From Streptomyces sp. MJM8645 (lineage in GTDB: Bacteria > Actinomycetota > Actinomycetes > Streptomycetales > Streptomycetaceae), in assembly GCF_001625365.1 (NCBI RefSeq), contig NZ_LJJF01000001.1, forward strand, positions 1,922,001 to 1,986,000: DNA of 64,000 bases, written 5' to 3'. A program made the position numbers and the translations under genes. The first letter of the stretch is position 1; every line of letters begins with the position of its first letter. Below the pieces are notes generated by a model, which was given only the letters and a program-made list of their open reading frames with translations, had not been told where the DNA came from and ran no database searches. Below, one piece after another: positions 10,940-19,046 of this stretch.

Positions 10940-11286
10940 GCGCACACCTCGCTTCGCTCAGCAGGCGCTGCGCGCAACACGCACCTGTCAATGGTTCGCT
11001 CGCTCACGCGAAGTGCCCCCAACATTTCTGTTCGTTCGCCGGCGACGAGCCGTCCGGGCGGTGGCCCGGCGGCACTTCGATGGTATCGGCACCCGGGGGC
11101 GCGGGGCGCATCCGCCCGGTGTGCGTCTCGCGTGCCGGACGCCCCCCTGAGCAGCCCCCAACTGCGGTTTCACCGGTTCCCCGGCGGTGCCCGGACGCGC
11201 GGTGCGGACCAAGTGGACCGATGTACGGGCCCCGGTGTGGACCGGTGCGCGAGCCTGCGCGGCTCGCTACCCGCCGGCGTGGGCGA
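10940..11286. other. trpC leader and intergenic region
   Basis: 347 bp upstream of trpC. A TTGACA-like hexamer (10986-10991, minus strand) could be a -35 element but I see no convincing -10. A 29-codon frame (start near 11024) overlaps the trpC start but has no Trp codons, so it is not an obvious attenuation leader. No tryptophan T-box is recognisable. The part near 11100-11286 shows no feature. Confidence 0.4.
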
Positions 11287-11730
11287 TCAAACCAGCAGGG
11301 GCGCCAGCCCCGCCCCGACGGGCAGGTTGCGCACCACCGTGAACACCAGCAGCAGCAGGAGGATCAGCACCCAGCGCCGGGCCCCGACCGGGGGCCTGGG
11401 CCGCGGCCCGGCGCCGGTCAGCGCGGCCCAGGCCCAGCGCAGCCACAGCAGCGCCAGGACGCCGAACAGCAGGACGGCCGCGGCGTTGTCGTGCAGCGCG
11501 CCGGTGAAGTCCCCGTGGGCCAGCGCGTGGACGCAGCGCAGCCCCCCGCAGCCGGGGCACCACCAGCCGGTGGCGGCCAGGAAGGGGCAGTCGGGGTAGT
11601 GCCCGGGGGTGTTCGGGTCCACCGCGGCGACGTAGACGGCGGGGACGGCCACCGCCGCCAGCGCGGCCAGCGGCGGGCCGAGCCGGCGCAGGACGGGCGG
11701 CAGGGCGGAGGTGGTGGAGGCGGAGGTCAC
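11287..11730 (-). CDS. DUF2752 membrane protein
   Basis: A 147-residue membrane protein with about four hydrophobic segments. The DUF2752 signature CPGCGGLR is at residues 58-65, preceded by YPDCPF and followed by VHALAHGD. Family members are small, of unknown function, and often next to the HGxxPAAW-type gene in streptomycetes, as here. The cysteine motif may bind metal or take part in redox, which is inference. GTG 11730 is the first usable start. It lies within the stretch of membrane genes separating trpE from trpC. Confidence 0.85.
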   Translation of the reverse strand: MTSASTTSALPPVLRRLGPPLAALAAVAVPAVYVAAVDPNTPGHYPDCPFLAATGWWCPGCGGLRCVHALAHGDFTGALHDNAAAVLLFGVLALLWLRWAWAALTGAGPRPRPPVGARRWVLILLLLLVFTVVRNLPVGAGLAPLLV

Positions 11731-11865
11731 GCCCCGATTCTGCCCGTGCCGGGCCCGGACAGAACGAAACGGCGGGCGTGGCGCGCCCGCCGTTCGGTAC
11801 TGCTACAAGTCGGTACTGCTACGAGTCGTACTCCTGCGAGTCGTACTGCTGCGAGGAGTCCGTCG

Positions 11866-12120
11866 TCAGGCGGCGACGGCGGCCCGGGCCGCGCGCTGCT
11901 CCTCGTGCGAGGCGTACACGTTGGCGCTCGGCTGCTGGCCCATGCCCGCCATCGACATCGCCTTGCCGACCACGCCGCCGGCCAGGATGACCGCAATGCC
12001 GGCCCAGACCAGCATCACCGACGGGAGGATCATCGCGACCCCCGCGATCCCGAAACCGATGAACGTGATGGTCACGCCGGTCCAGGCGGCGGTGGTGTGA
12101 CCGTGTGCTGCTGCTGCCAT
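11866..12120 (-). CDS. HGxxPAAW-family small membrane protein
   Basis: An 84-residue protein, MAAAAHGHTTAAW..., with two hydrophobic helices (about 14-35 and 37-55) and a hydrophilic Ala/Glu-rich tail. The N-terminal HGHTTAAW corresponds to the HGxxPAAW family signature but has Thr in place of the usual Pro. Function unknown; the family is actinobacterial and recurs between trp genes. ATG 12120 fits the family N-terminus. It is co-directional with the TIGR02234-type gene upstream. Confidence 0.82.
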   Translation of the reverse strand: MAAAAHGHTTAAWTGVTITFIGFGIAGVAMILPSVMLVWAGIAVILAGGVVGKAMSMAGMGQQPSANVYASHEEQRAARAAVAA

Positions 12121-12322
12121 CTGAGTGGTGCTCCTAGCCTCTCGGGGCCCGGCCGGGCCTGCGGGGCCGCCGGCGGGTTGACGGGTTCCATTGTGCCGGG
12201 CCACACACCGGCGACCCAAAGCGGGTGGCGGGTCTATCGCGTCACACCGCCGCCGGGGCCCGTTGAGGGCCGCTGGAGCCCGAAGCCCGGACCCGCTCGG
12301 GCCCGGCACTCGAAGCCGGCGC

Positions 12323-12925
12323 TCAGACCGTGGTCGGGTCCTCGCCCCGGTCCAGCGCCTTCCACAGGTCGGCCGGGGTCTCGCTCTTCGCCGGGGCCTT
12401 GCGGGTGGGCGCCTCGTAGCGGCTGCCCATGGCCGGCCAGCTCCGGCCGTAGCGGAGGGTGAGCAGCCCGGCGACGGCCAGCAGCAGCCCGCCGGCCAGC
12501 GCCACCCAGGGCCAGCCGGTGTGGCCGACCTCGGTGGCCGCCGACCCGGACAGCGCCAGCTTGCGGGCCGCCTCGGCGTCCAGCGCGGCGGTGTCCCCGG
12601 CGCCCGCGGCCGAGGCGGCTGCCGCGCCGAGGCCCGCCAGGAGGGTCAGCGCGCCGACCGCGAGCCGGCCCGCGCCGCGCACCGCGAACACCGCGACGGC
12701 CGCCGCCAGCCCCACCAGGGCCAGCCCGCCCGGGAGTTCGGAGATCGCGCCGCCGGAGACGGACACCGCCAGGGTGCCGGCCCGGCCCTCGGCCCAGACC
12801 CGGCCGACGGCGGTCAGCACCAGCACGGCGCTCAGCACGGTCAGCAGGAGCATCACGCCGAGCGTCCGGCGGCCCGCCGCGGGGGCCGGCGGGGCGGGTA
12901 CGGGGGTCTGGTCAGGTGCGCTCAC
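12323..12925 (-). CDS. Trp-biosynthesis-associated membrane protein (TIGR02234-like)
   Basis: A 200-residue protein with four membrane segments (about 20-40, 63-82, 87-107, 137-157) and a hydrophilic C-terminus containing SRYEAPTRK and DLWKALDRGEDPT. This layout and the position next to trpE match the actinobacterial TIGR02234 family, known only by its association with tryptophan genes. GTG 12925 overlaps the stop of the Uma2-like gene by 4 bp (GTGA), so the two are probably translationally coupled. No catalytic motif is visible. Confidence 0.85.
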   Translation of the reverse strand: MSAPDQTPVPAPPAPAAGRRTLGVMLLLTVLSAVLVLTAVGRVWAEGRAGTLAVSVSGGAISELPGGLALVGLAAAVAVFAVRGAGRLAVGALTLLAGLGAAAASAAGAGDTAALDAEAARKLALSGSAATEVGHTGWPWVALAGGLLLAVAGLLTLRYGRSWPAMGSRYEAPTRKAPAKSETPADLWKALDRGEDPTTV

Positions 12926-13419
12926 CCGTCCACTATCCCCCGCCCGGCGTCCGGCCCCGCACCCGGGGTGGGCGGCCCGGCCGGGAACTCGTCCGTCCGC
13001 AGCACCAGCGTCCGCCCGGCGAGCGGCAGGAACAGGTCGTTGCCGAACGGCACCCGCTCCGCCTCCCGGTACCCGCCGTCGGCGGACGGCGCGGTGTGCA
13101 CGGTGCAGGCCGCCGCCGCCGGGTCGACCACCACGTACAGCGGGATCCCGCTGCGCGCGTACGCCAGCGCCGCCTCGGCGAGGTGCGGCCGGGCCACCTC
13201 CAGGACGGCCTCGACGTCGCGCCCGGCGTACCGGCCCCGGCCGTCGGGCTCCGCCCCCGGGGCGGTCACCGTCAGGTCGGGGATCAGGTCGGGGGCCCCG
13301 GGGACGTCGGTCACGGCGCCGGACAGCACCCGGCCGTGCCCGCCCAGCTGGTCCTCGATCTGGGCGGCCGCATCGAGCACGACCACCCGCCGCAGTTCGT
13401 CGGGCGACACCTCGGACAT
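12922..13419 (-). CDS. Uma2-like (DUF820) protein, probably inactive nuclease fold
   Basis: A 165-residue product resembling the Uma2/DUF820 branch of the PD-(D/E)XK superfamily: PDLIPDLTV, VEAVLEVARP and YARSGIPLYVVVDP correspond to the family's PDxxV, ExxS and YAxxGVPEYWLVDP blocks. The lysine normally seen on the helix before YA is not evident (HLAEAALAYA), and the ExxS serine is Ala, so catalysis may be lost. ATG 13419. The gene lies between trpE and the TIGR02234-like gene. Uma2 genes are very numerous in streptomycetes and their role is unclear. Confidence 0.65.
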   Translation of the reverse strand: MSEVSPDELRRVVVLDAAAQIEDQLGGHGRVLSGAVTDVPGAPDLIPDLTVTAPGAEPDGRGRYAGRDVEAVLEVARPHLAEAALAYARSGIPLYVVVDPAAAACTVHTAPSADGGYREAERVPFGNDLFLPLAGRTLVLRTDEFPAGPPTPGAGPDAGRGIVDG

Positions 13420-13469
13420 CCCGGCCGCCTCCCTCGACGACTCACGGCTTACAGCTCACGACTGTCGAC

Positions 13470-14993
13470 TCACGACAGTTCCGGCGTCCGCAGCGTATTG
13501 GCGGTGGCGACGGCCCGCAGCACGGCAGCCGCCTTGTTGCGGCACTCGGTGTCCTCCCCGTGCGGGTCGGAGTCCGCGACCACGCCCGCGCCGGCCTGCA
13601 CGAAGGCGGTGCCGTCGCGCAGCACGGCGGTGCGGATCGCGATCGCGGTGTCGGAGTCCCCGGCGAAGTCCAGGTAGCCGACGCAGCCGCCGTACAGGCC
13701 GCGGCGGGTGGGCTCCAGCTCCTCGATGATCCGCATCGCACGGGGCTTGGGCGCGCCGGACAGGGTGCCGGCCGGGAAGCAGGCGGTCAGCACGTCGAAG
13801 GCGGTCCGCCCGGGCGCCACCCGGCCGGTGACGGTGGAGACGATGTGCATCACGTGGCTGTAACGCTCGATGTGCATGAAGTCGACCACCTCCACGCTGC
13901 CCGGCTCGCAGACCCGGCCGAGGTCGTTGCGGCCCAGGTCGACCAGCATCAGGTGCTCGGCCCGCTCCTTGGGGTCGGCGAGCAGTTCGGCGGCCAGCGC
14001 CGCGTCCTCGTGCGGGGTGGCGCCGCGGTGCCTCGTCCCGGCGATCGGGTGCACCATCGCCTCGCCGCCGGTCACCTTGACCAGCGCCTCCGGGCTGGAG
14101 CCGACCACGTCGAAGCCGCCCTCGGCGGTGCCGTCCGGCCCCGGGAAGCGGAACAGGTACATGTACGGGCTGGGGTTGGTGGTGCGCAGCACGCGGTAGA
14201 CGTCCAGCGCCGAGGCCGGGCAGGGCGCCTCGAAGCGCTGCGAGGGGACGACCTGGAAGGCCTCGCCGGCCCGGATCCGCTCCTTCACCACCTCCACCGC
14301 CGCCCGGTACGGCGCGCCGCCGAACGGGGAGCGGGCCTCGCCCGGCCCGGCCGGGGTGAAGGTGGCCAGGCCCGGGTCGACCGGCTTGAGCAGGTCGGCC
14401 TCCATGGCGTCCAGACGGGCCACCGCGTCCGCGTAGGCCTCGTCCACGCCGCTGGCCAGGTCGTTGTGGTTGACGGCGTTGGCGATCAGCAGCACCGTGC
14501 CGTCGACGTGGTCGAGCACGGCGAGGTCGGTGGCGAGCATCATGGTCAGCTCGGGCAGCCGCAGGTCGTCCGGGTTGAGATCGGGCAGCTTCTCCAGGCG
14601 GCGGACGACGTCGTAGCCCAGGTAGCCGACCAGGCCGCCGGTGAGCGGCGGCAGGCCGTCGTCGTCCCGGCGCGGGGTGTGCAGCGCCTCCAGCGCGGCG
14701 CGCAGCACCTGCAAGGGGTCACCGCCGGTCGGGATGCCGACCGGCGGGGTGCCCAGCCAGCGGGCCTCGCCGTCCTCCCCGACGGTGAGGACGGCGGCGC
14801 TGCGGACGCCGACGAAGGAGTAGCGCGACCAGCTGCGGCCCTGCTCGGCAGACTCCAGCAGGAAGGTGCCGGGCCGCTCCTCGGCGAGGCTGCGGTACAG
14901 GCCGATCGGGGTGAGACCGTCCGCGAGGAGCCTGCGGGTGACCGGGATGACCCGGGTGTCGACGGCGAGCTTGCGGAAGGCTTCGAGATCCAT
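13470..14993 (-). CDS. trpE: anthranilate synthase component I
   Basis: TrpE converts chorismate to anthranilate using ammonia from a TrpG partner, which is not in this window. The 507-residue protein has the N-terminal [18 protein letters not shown] block, where LLES contributes to the tryptophan feedback site, and the C-terminal chorismate-binding domain with [47 protein letters not shown] and [13 protein letters not shown] 14993 gives the expected N-terminus; GTG 15005 is an alternative. It follows hisI by 48 bp in the same direction, so hisI and trpE are probably co-transcribed. Confidence 0.97.
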   Translation of the reverse strand: MDLEAFRKLAVDTRVIPVTRRLLADGLTPIGLYRSLAEERPGTFLLESAEQGRSWSRYSFVGVRSAAVLTVGEDGEARWLGTPPVGIPTGGDPLQVLRAALEALHTPRRDDDGLPPLTGGLVGYLGYDVVRRLEKLPDLNPDDLRLPELTMMLATDLAVLDHVDGTVLLIANAVNHNDLASGVDEAYADAVARLDAMEADLLKPVDPGLATFTPAGPGEARSPFGGAPYRAAVEVVKERIRAGEAFQVVPSQRFEAPCPASALDVYRVLRTTNPSPYMYLFRFPGPDGTAEGGFDVVGSSPEALVKVTGGEAMVHPIAGTRHRGATPHEDAALAAELLADPKERAEHLMLVDLGRNDLGRVCEPGSVEVVDFMHIERYSHVMHIVSTVTGRVAPGRTAFDVLTACFPAGTLSGAPKPRAMRIIEELEPTRRGLYGGCVGYLDFAGDSDTAIAIRTAVLRDGTAFVQAGAGVVADSDPHGEDTECRNKAAAVLRAVATANTLRTPELS

Positions 14994-15041
14994 GGCGAGC
15001 GGCACCTTCTGGAGATCCGGTAGGAGGAGCAGGAGGAGAGG

Positions 15042-15413
15042 TCAGGCGAGCGGGAGCACGTCGGCGTCGAAGCAGGTGCGGTCGCCGGTGTGACAGGCGG
15101 CACCGGTCTGGTCGACCTTCACCAGCAGGGTGTCGCCGTCGCAGTCCAGCGCCACCGACTTGACCGCCTGGGCGTGGCCGGAGGTGTCGCCCTTCACCCA
15201 GTACTCGCGGCGGCTGCGGCTCCAGTAGGTGCAGCGGCCGGTGGTGAGCGTGCGGTGCAGCGCCTCGTCGTCCATCCAGCCCAGCATCAGCACCTCGCCG
15301 GTGTCGTACTGCTGCGCGATCGCCGGGAGCAGGCCGTCCTCGGTGCGCTTGAGGCGCGCGGCGATCTCGGGGGCCAGGGCGGTGGTGCCGGGGGTGGCGG
15401 GTGTGGTGGACAT
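15042..15413 (-). CDS. hisI: phosphoribosyl-AMP cyclohydrolase
   Basis: HisI opens the adenine ring of PR-AMP in histidine synthesis. The 123-residue monofunctional form has the metal-binding DCDGD motif (residues 90-94), Cys107-His108 and Cys114 (CHTGDRTC), and [17 protein letters not shown]. No HisE pyrophosphatase domain is fused, as usual in actinobacteria. ATG 15413. It is separated from the main his operon by 3.6 kb of unrelated plus-strand genes and is instead linked to trpE. Confidence 0.97.
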   Translation of the reverse strand: MSTTPATPGTTALAPEIAARLKRTEDGLLPAIAQQYDTGEVLMLGWMDDEALHRTLTTGRCTYWSRSRREYWVKGDTSGHAQAVKSVALDCDGDTLLVKVDQTGAACHTGDRTCFDADVLPLA

Positions 15414-15636
15414 GGGGCCATTGTTGCAGTCCGGCCCGCAGCCCCGGTGCGGCCTGCGCCCTGCGCCGTGCGCCTTGTGCGGTGGGCCCTACCCCGTGGG
15501 CCCTACGCGGTGCACTCACTACCTCCGGGCCGGATCCGTGCGGCCGGGGAGCCTATCCCGTCCCACCCCGAACCTCGCCGTAAAGGGGCGATTTCGGCCA
15601 ACCGCCTGCCGGGCGGGCCCCGCGTGGGCCATCCTC

Positions 15637-16218
15637 ATGGCCATGACCTCCGAGCAGCAGCCGCCCGCAGCCGCCGACCCCCGCCCGTCCCGGGGCCTGG
15701 TCCTCGCCGTCGTGGCCGTCCTGGCCGTGCTGCTCGCGGTGGTGGCCACCGTCCTGCTCTGGCCGGAGGAGCGCAAGCCCGCCGCCGCGCCACCCCCGCC
15801 CACCCCCACAGCCACCCTGACCCCGACACCCACCCCCACGCCGACACCCACCCCGACCAAGGCCCCGCCGTACGCCTTCTTCCCGGTCGGCGCCTGCTTC
15901 GACCACCCGCAGCTCAGCCCGGTGATCACCAAGGCCGAGGAGCGCCCCTGCACCGGCGAGCACGACGGCCAGGTGATCGCCGACCTGAAACTGGCCGACG
16001 GCCTGACCGGCGAGATCCCGATCTCGCTCGCCATGCGCGAGGGCTGCAAGGAGGCCGAGGCCGCCGCCAAGGCCCGCCAGAACGACGGGAAGACGTACTA
16101 CGGCCGCCAGTTCGGCCCCGCCCAGGCCAACTACCAGCAGGGCTGGCGGGACTACACCTGCACCCTGACGGCCTCCAACAAGCAGGGCGGCCCCAAGCTC
16201 ACCGGCAACCTGCACTGA
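15637..16218 (+). CDS. membrane-anchored protein with septum-formation-like domain
   Basis: A 193-residue protein: a short cytoplasmic N-terminus, one hydrophobic anchor (about residues 20-43), a Pro/Thr repeat linker made of TP units, and an extracytoplasmic domain starting FFPVGACFDHP. The VGxCFD and PCTGEHDGQVI blocks with paired cysteines (four in the domain) resemble the actinobacterial septum formation domain (PF13845). Function is unknown despite the domain name. ATG 15637 or 15643; no strong ribosome site, possibly leaderless. It is divergent from hisI and just upstream of the TIGR03085 gene. Confidence 0.75.
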   Translation: MAMTSEQQPPAAADPRPSRGLVLAVVAVLAVLLAVVATVLLWPEERKPAAAPPPPTPTATLTPTPTPTPTPTPTKAPPYAFFPVGACFDHPQLSPVITKAEERPCTGEHDGQVIADLKLADGLTGEIPISLAMREGCKEAEAAAKARQNDGKTYYGRQFGPAQANYQQGWRDYTCTLTASNKQGGPKLTGNLH

Positions 16219-16237
16219 CAGCCTCTATCGTGGCGCC

Positions 16238-16882
16238 ATGTCGAACCACGCCCTCGCCGAACGCCACCGCCTCGCCGCACTCCTGGCCGCCGCCGGGCCG
16301 GACGCCCCCACCCTCTGCGCCGGGTGGACCACCCGCGACCTCGCCGCCCACCTGGTGATCCGGGAGCGCCGCGCCGACGCGGCAGCCGGCATCCGGGTCG
16401 GCGCCCTCGCCGACTGGACCCACCGGGTGCAGTCGGCGTACGCCGAACGCCCGTACGAGGAACTGCTGAAGCTCTTCCGCTCCGGCCCGCCGGTGTTCTC
16501 CCTGTTCGCCCTGCCCGGCGCCGACGAGGCCGCGAACACCGTCGAGTACTACGTGCACGCCGAGGACGTCCTGCGGGCCACCGACGACTGGACGCCCTCC
16601 CCGGTGCCCGCCGGCCGCGCCGAAGCCCTGTGGCGCCGCCTGCCGCTGCTGGCCCGCCTGGAAGCCGGCCGCCGCTCCCCCGTCCGCCTGACCCTGCGCC
16701 GCCCCGACGGCCAGTCCCTCACCGTCGGCCCCACCGGCTCCCCCACCGTCCAACTCACCGGCGAACCGGGCGACCTGGTCCTCTTCATCTACGGCCGCGG
16801 CACCCACACCACCCTCACCACAGACGGCTCCCCCGACGCCCTCGAAGCCCTCCGCCACGTCCTCCCCCTGCCCGCGCGGTAG
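16238..16882 (+). CDS. TIGR03085-like metal-binding protein (DinB/maleylpyruvate isomerase fold)
   Basis: A 214-residue protein with LCAGWTTRDLAAHLVIRERR near the N-terminus and VEYYVHAEDVLRAT in the middle. His38 and His107 fit the metal ligands of the mycothiol-dependent maleylpyruvate isomerase/DinB superfamily; the arrangement matches the actinobacterial TIGR03085 family. Substrate unknown; a mycothiol- or zinc-dependent transferase is a reasonable guess. It begins 20 bp after the septum-formation-like gene and is followed by the large palindrome at 16939. Confidence 0.85.
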   Translation: MSNHALAERHRLAALLAAAGPDAPTLCAGWTTRDLAAHLVIRERRADAAAGIRVGALADWTHRVQSAYAERPYEELLKLFRSGPPVFSLFALPGADEAANTVEYYVHAEDVLRATDDWTPSPVPAGRAEALWRRLPLLARLEAGRRSPVRLTLRRPDGQSLTVGPTGSPTVQLTGEPGDLVLFIYGRGTHTTLTTDGSPDALEALRHVLPLPAR

Positions 16883-16938
16883 GGCCGACCTTGCATATCA
16901 AAAGAGAAATTTAGATACAAAAGGGAAAAATGATGCGC

Positions 16939-16988
16939 CCGGATCTGGTGTTGCCCCTCGGTGCGCCGAGGGGCAACACCAGATCCGG
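16939..16988. repeat. 50-bp perfect palindrome, 23-bp arms
   Basis: Left arm 16939-16961 and right arm 16966-16988 are exact reverse complements over 23 bases, separated by TGCG. The arms begin CCGGATCTGGTGTTGCCCCT. It follows the TIGR03085 stop by 56 bp. It may act as a terminator in either direction, but a perfect 23-bp stem is longer than typical streptomycete terminators and may be a recombination or mobile-element footprint. Confidence 0.9.
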
Positions 16989-16994
16989 TCAACA

Positions 16995-17028
16995 GCGGCG
17001 CCCCCTTGGCAGACCAAGGTGGCGCCGC
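16995..17028. repeat. second inverted repeat next to the 50-bp palindrome
   Basis: Fifteen-base arms (16995-17009 and 17014-17028) with one mismatch and a CAGA loop. It starts 6 bases after the end of the 50-bp palindrome, giving two tandem hairpins. Confidence 0.8.
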
Positions 17029-17197
17029 AAACAAAAGCATCAGCCGACCCAGCAGAGGGCACGCTTCGGACACGTTCATTCTCGATCAACGCCGCACAGC
17101 AGTGGGGCTGATCGAGACCGAGCGCCCGGCGAGCCAGGACCCACATCATCCACCCGGCCTCTGAGATGCTGTCGTTCCGTCGAGAGGGGCCGCAGCG

Positions 17198-17731
17198 ATG
17201 CAGTGGAAGATCCACGGGGAACGTCCGATCTACGAGAACCCCTGGGTGAACCTGTGGCTCGCCGACGTCGAGCAGCCCGACGGGCACCGGTGGGAACACC
17301 ACGTGGTCAAGCTGCGGCACCTCGCGGTGGCCGCCGTCGTGAACAGCGAGAAGCAGATCCTCATGATGTGGCGGCACCGCTTCATCACCGACACCTGGGC
17401 CTGGGAACTCCCGATGGGGCTGATCGAGCCCGACGAGACCCCTGCGGAGGCGGCAGCCCGGGAGGCGCTGGAGGAGACCGGTTGGAAGGTCGGTGAGGTC
17501 AAACCACTGATCTACGCCCAGCCGGCGAACGGCATCACGGACTCCGAGCACTTCGTCTTCCGAGCCGATGCGGTCGAGTACACGGGACCGCCCACCGAGC
17601 GCAACGAGTCCGACCGGATCGAGTGGATTCCCCTGTCCGCGCTGCGCGGGATGGTCGACCGCCGCGAGATCGTCAGCAGCGGCACGCTCGTGGGCGTGCT
17701 CTACCTGCTCCTGGACGAGGCCGGTCTCTGA
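17198..17731 (+). CDS. NUDIX hydrolase
   Basis: A 177-residue protein with a complete NUDIX box at residues 74-96 (G-x5-E-x7-REALEETGW), preceded by WAWELPMG. The family cleaves nucleoside diphosphates linked to another moiety; AHFV-type ADP-sugar or nucleotide-sugar substrates are typical for this layout, but the substrate cannot be read here. ATG 17198 follows GAGGGGCCGCAGCG. In streptomycetes such NUDIX genes often sit beside a tetratricopeptide-type regulator, and a broken one follows here on the opposite strand. Confidence 0.93.
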   Translation: MQWKIHGERPIYENPWVNLWLADVEQPDGHRWEHHVVKLRHLAVAAVVNSEKQILMMWRHRFITDTWAWELPMGLIEPDETPAEAAAREALEETGWKVGEVKPLIYAQPANGITDSEHFVFRADAVEYTGPPTERNESDRIEWIPLSALRGMVDRREIVSSGTLVGVLYLLLDEAGL

Positions 17732-17732
17732 A

Positions 17733-18062
17733 TCACCTGGCCATGCCGGTGATCCGGTCGACCAGATCCACAACCGGGGCACTTCTGCGGTAGGGCCCAA
17801 GGAGCCAACGGAACTCCTGGAGGTGGGCAACCACCCGGGGAGACTCAACAACCGCCGTGAGGTCGAGGGCCTTTGTGGCAGTGGCGCAAGCCAACTCGAC
17901 CTCTCGTCGTTGGACTTGGGTCCGCGCGAGCCAGAAGGTGTGGAACGCGCGCCCTCTGAGGTTCGTCGTTGACTCGGTCCGCAGCGCTTCGGCGATGAGG
18001 GGTTCGGCAGCGATGGCTTCCCCCATTTGGCCAAGGGCGATTCCGGTATCGCCCCGCCCCCG
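17733..18062 (-). pseudogene. C-terminal relic of a TPR-containing transcriptional regulator
   Basis: The segment encoding ALGQMGEAIAAEPLIAEAL, LRGRAFHTFWLARTQ and ACATATKALDL resembles the tetratricopeptide C-terminus of streptomycete XRE/TPR-type regulators. The N-terminal helix-turn-helix and most TPR units are absent; upstream of about 18062 the frame turns into unrelated Pro/Arg-rich sequence reaching an ATG at 18146. I therefore call it a truncated remnant. It converges on the NUDIX gene with one base between the stops. It could still be expressed as a short protein. Confidence 0.6.
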
Positions 18063-18172
18063 GCTGCGGATGTCAGTGGGCGGGTGCAGACTCGCAGAGG
18101 GTCGGGGAGGGTGCGTGCGCGCGCCTGACGGAACCGGCCTGGTCACGTCTTCCGTCGAAGGGGCACCACCTC

Positions 18173-18955
18173 ATGCTCACCACCGACTTTCCGGCCGGCG
18201 CGCCCTGCTGGATCGACCTCGGCAGCCCGGACATCCCCGCCACCGCCGAGTTCTACGGCAAGGTCTTCGGCTGGACGTTCCGGTCCGGCGGCCCGGAGGC
18301 GGGCGGCTACGGCTTCTTCCAGCTGGGCGGCAGGACGGTCGGCGCCGTCGGCCCGCTCGACGAGGGTGACCAGCCGATCTGGACGACGTACTTCCATGCC
18401 GCCGACGTGCATGCCACGGCGAAGGCCGCCGAGCAGGGCGGCGGCTCGGTGCTGGTGCCGCCGATGGACGTCATGGGCGAGGGGTGGTTCGCCCAGTTCG
18501 CCGACCCGCAGGGGGCCAGGTTCGCGGTCTGGCAGCCGGGCAAGACCGCCGGTCTGGAGGCCGTGTCGGAGGACGGCGCGCTGGTCTGGTCCGAGCTCCA
18601 CACTTCGGACCAGAGCGCCGGGGTCGGCTTCTACCAGGCGCTGTTCGGCTGGCGGGTGGAGAAGTTCGAGCCGGCTCCGGGCATGGACTACCGGGTGATC
18701 TCGACCTCCGAGGGCGACCAGCAGGCCACGGCCTTCGGTGGCATCGCCCCGACCATGTCCCCGCAGGAGCCCTCCGCCTGGACGCCGTACTTCGCCGCCG
18801 ACGACGTTGACGCGGTGATCGCGAAGGCGACGGCGGCCGGCGGCTCGGTGCTGATGCCCGCCGAGAGCGTGCCGAACGTCGGCCGGCTGGCCTGGCTGGC
18901 GGACCCGCACGGCACGCCGTTCGCGCTGATCAAGGGCGAGCCGCCGCAGGCCTGA
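18173..18955 (+). CDS. two-domain VOC family protein
   Basis: A 260-residue protein made of two vicinal-oxygen-chelate (glyoxalase/bleomycin-resistance fold) modules, each with the pattern F-Y-x-x-x-F-G-W (TAEFYGKVFGWTF at about 23-35; GFYQALFGWRVEKF at about 150-163) and each ending in DPxGxxFA. Members are annotated as hydroxylases or antibiotic-resistance-like proteins; the reaction is unknown. Its 3' flank carries short direct repeats of a CCTGAGAAC motif and then a strong convergent terminator before hisF. ATG 18173. Confidence 0.88.
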   Translation: MLTTDFPAGAPCWIDLGSPDIPATAEFYGKVFGWTFRSGGPEAGGYGFFQLGGRTVGAVGPLDEGDQPIWTTYFHAADVHATAKAAEQGGGSVLVPPMDVMGEGWFAQFADPQGARFAVWQPGKTAGLEAVSEDGALVWSELHTSDQSAGVGFYQALFGWRVEKFEPAPGMDYRVISTSEGDQQATAFGGIAPTMSPQEPSAWTPYFAADDVDAVIAKATAAGGSVLMPAESVPNVGRLAWLADPHGTPFALIKGEPPQA

Positions 18956-18998
18956 GAACGCAGGAGACCTGAGAACACCGCAGGCCTGAGAACGCGGA

Positions 18999-19030
18999 AG
19001 GGCCCGCCACGCACCAGCGCGGCGGGCCCT
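18999..19030. terminator. convergent terminator between the VOC gene and hisF
   Basis: Perfect 10-base arms AGGGCCCGCC / GGCGGGCCCT (18999-19008, 19021-19030) with a 12-base loop. It serves the plus-strand VOC gene and the minus-strand his operon. Confidence 0.85.
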
Positions 19031-19046
19031 CAGGGCGTACGTCCGG

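Larger units (their letters stand above)
16883..17197. other. AT-rich gap with two strong hairpins
   Basis: 315 bp between the TIGR03085 and NUDIX genes. The first 55 bases are strikingly AT-rich for this genome (runs such as AAAGAGAAATTTAGA), then two inverted repeats follow (16939-16988 and 16995-17028, listed separately). The remaining 170 bases have no convincing gene. On the minus strand a frame through this interval reads ALGLDQPHCCAALIENE, which could be a relic of a mobile or regulatory gene, but I cannot place it. Confidence 0.5.

Noticed and set aside
10940-11026. 29-codon leader frame overlapping the trpC start
   Set aside because: No tryptophan codons and no alternative hairpins, so it does not look like an attenuation peptide.
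12191-13729. 512-codon plus-strand frame over the TIGR02234- and Uma2-like genes
   Set aside because: Arg/Ala/Pro-rich shadow; both minus-strand genes make sense and overlap by GTGA.
15780-15870. CA-rich tandem repeat as a regulatory element
   Set aside because: It encodes the Thr-Pro linker of the septum-formation-like protein, so coding explains it.
16898-18034. 378-codon minus-strand frame spanning the NUDIX gene
   Set aside because: The NUDIX box on the plus strand is perfect; the opposing frame has no family signature and crosses a palindrome.
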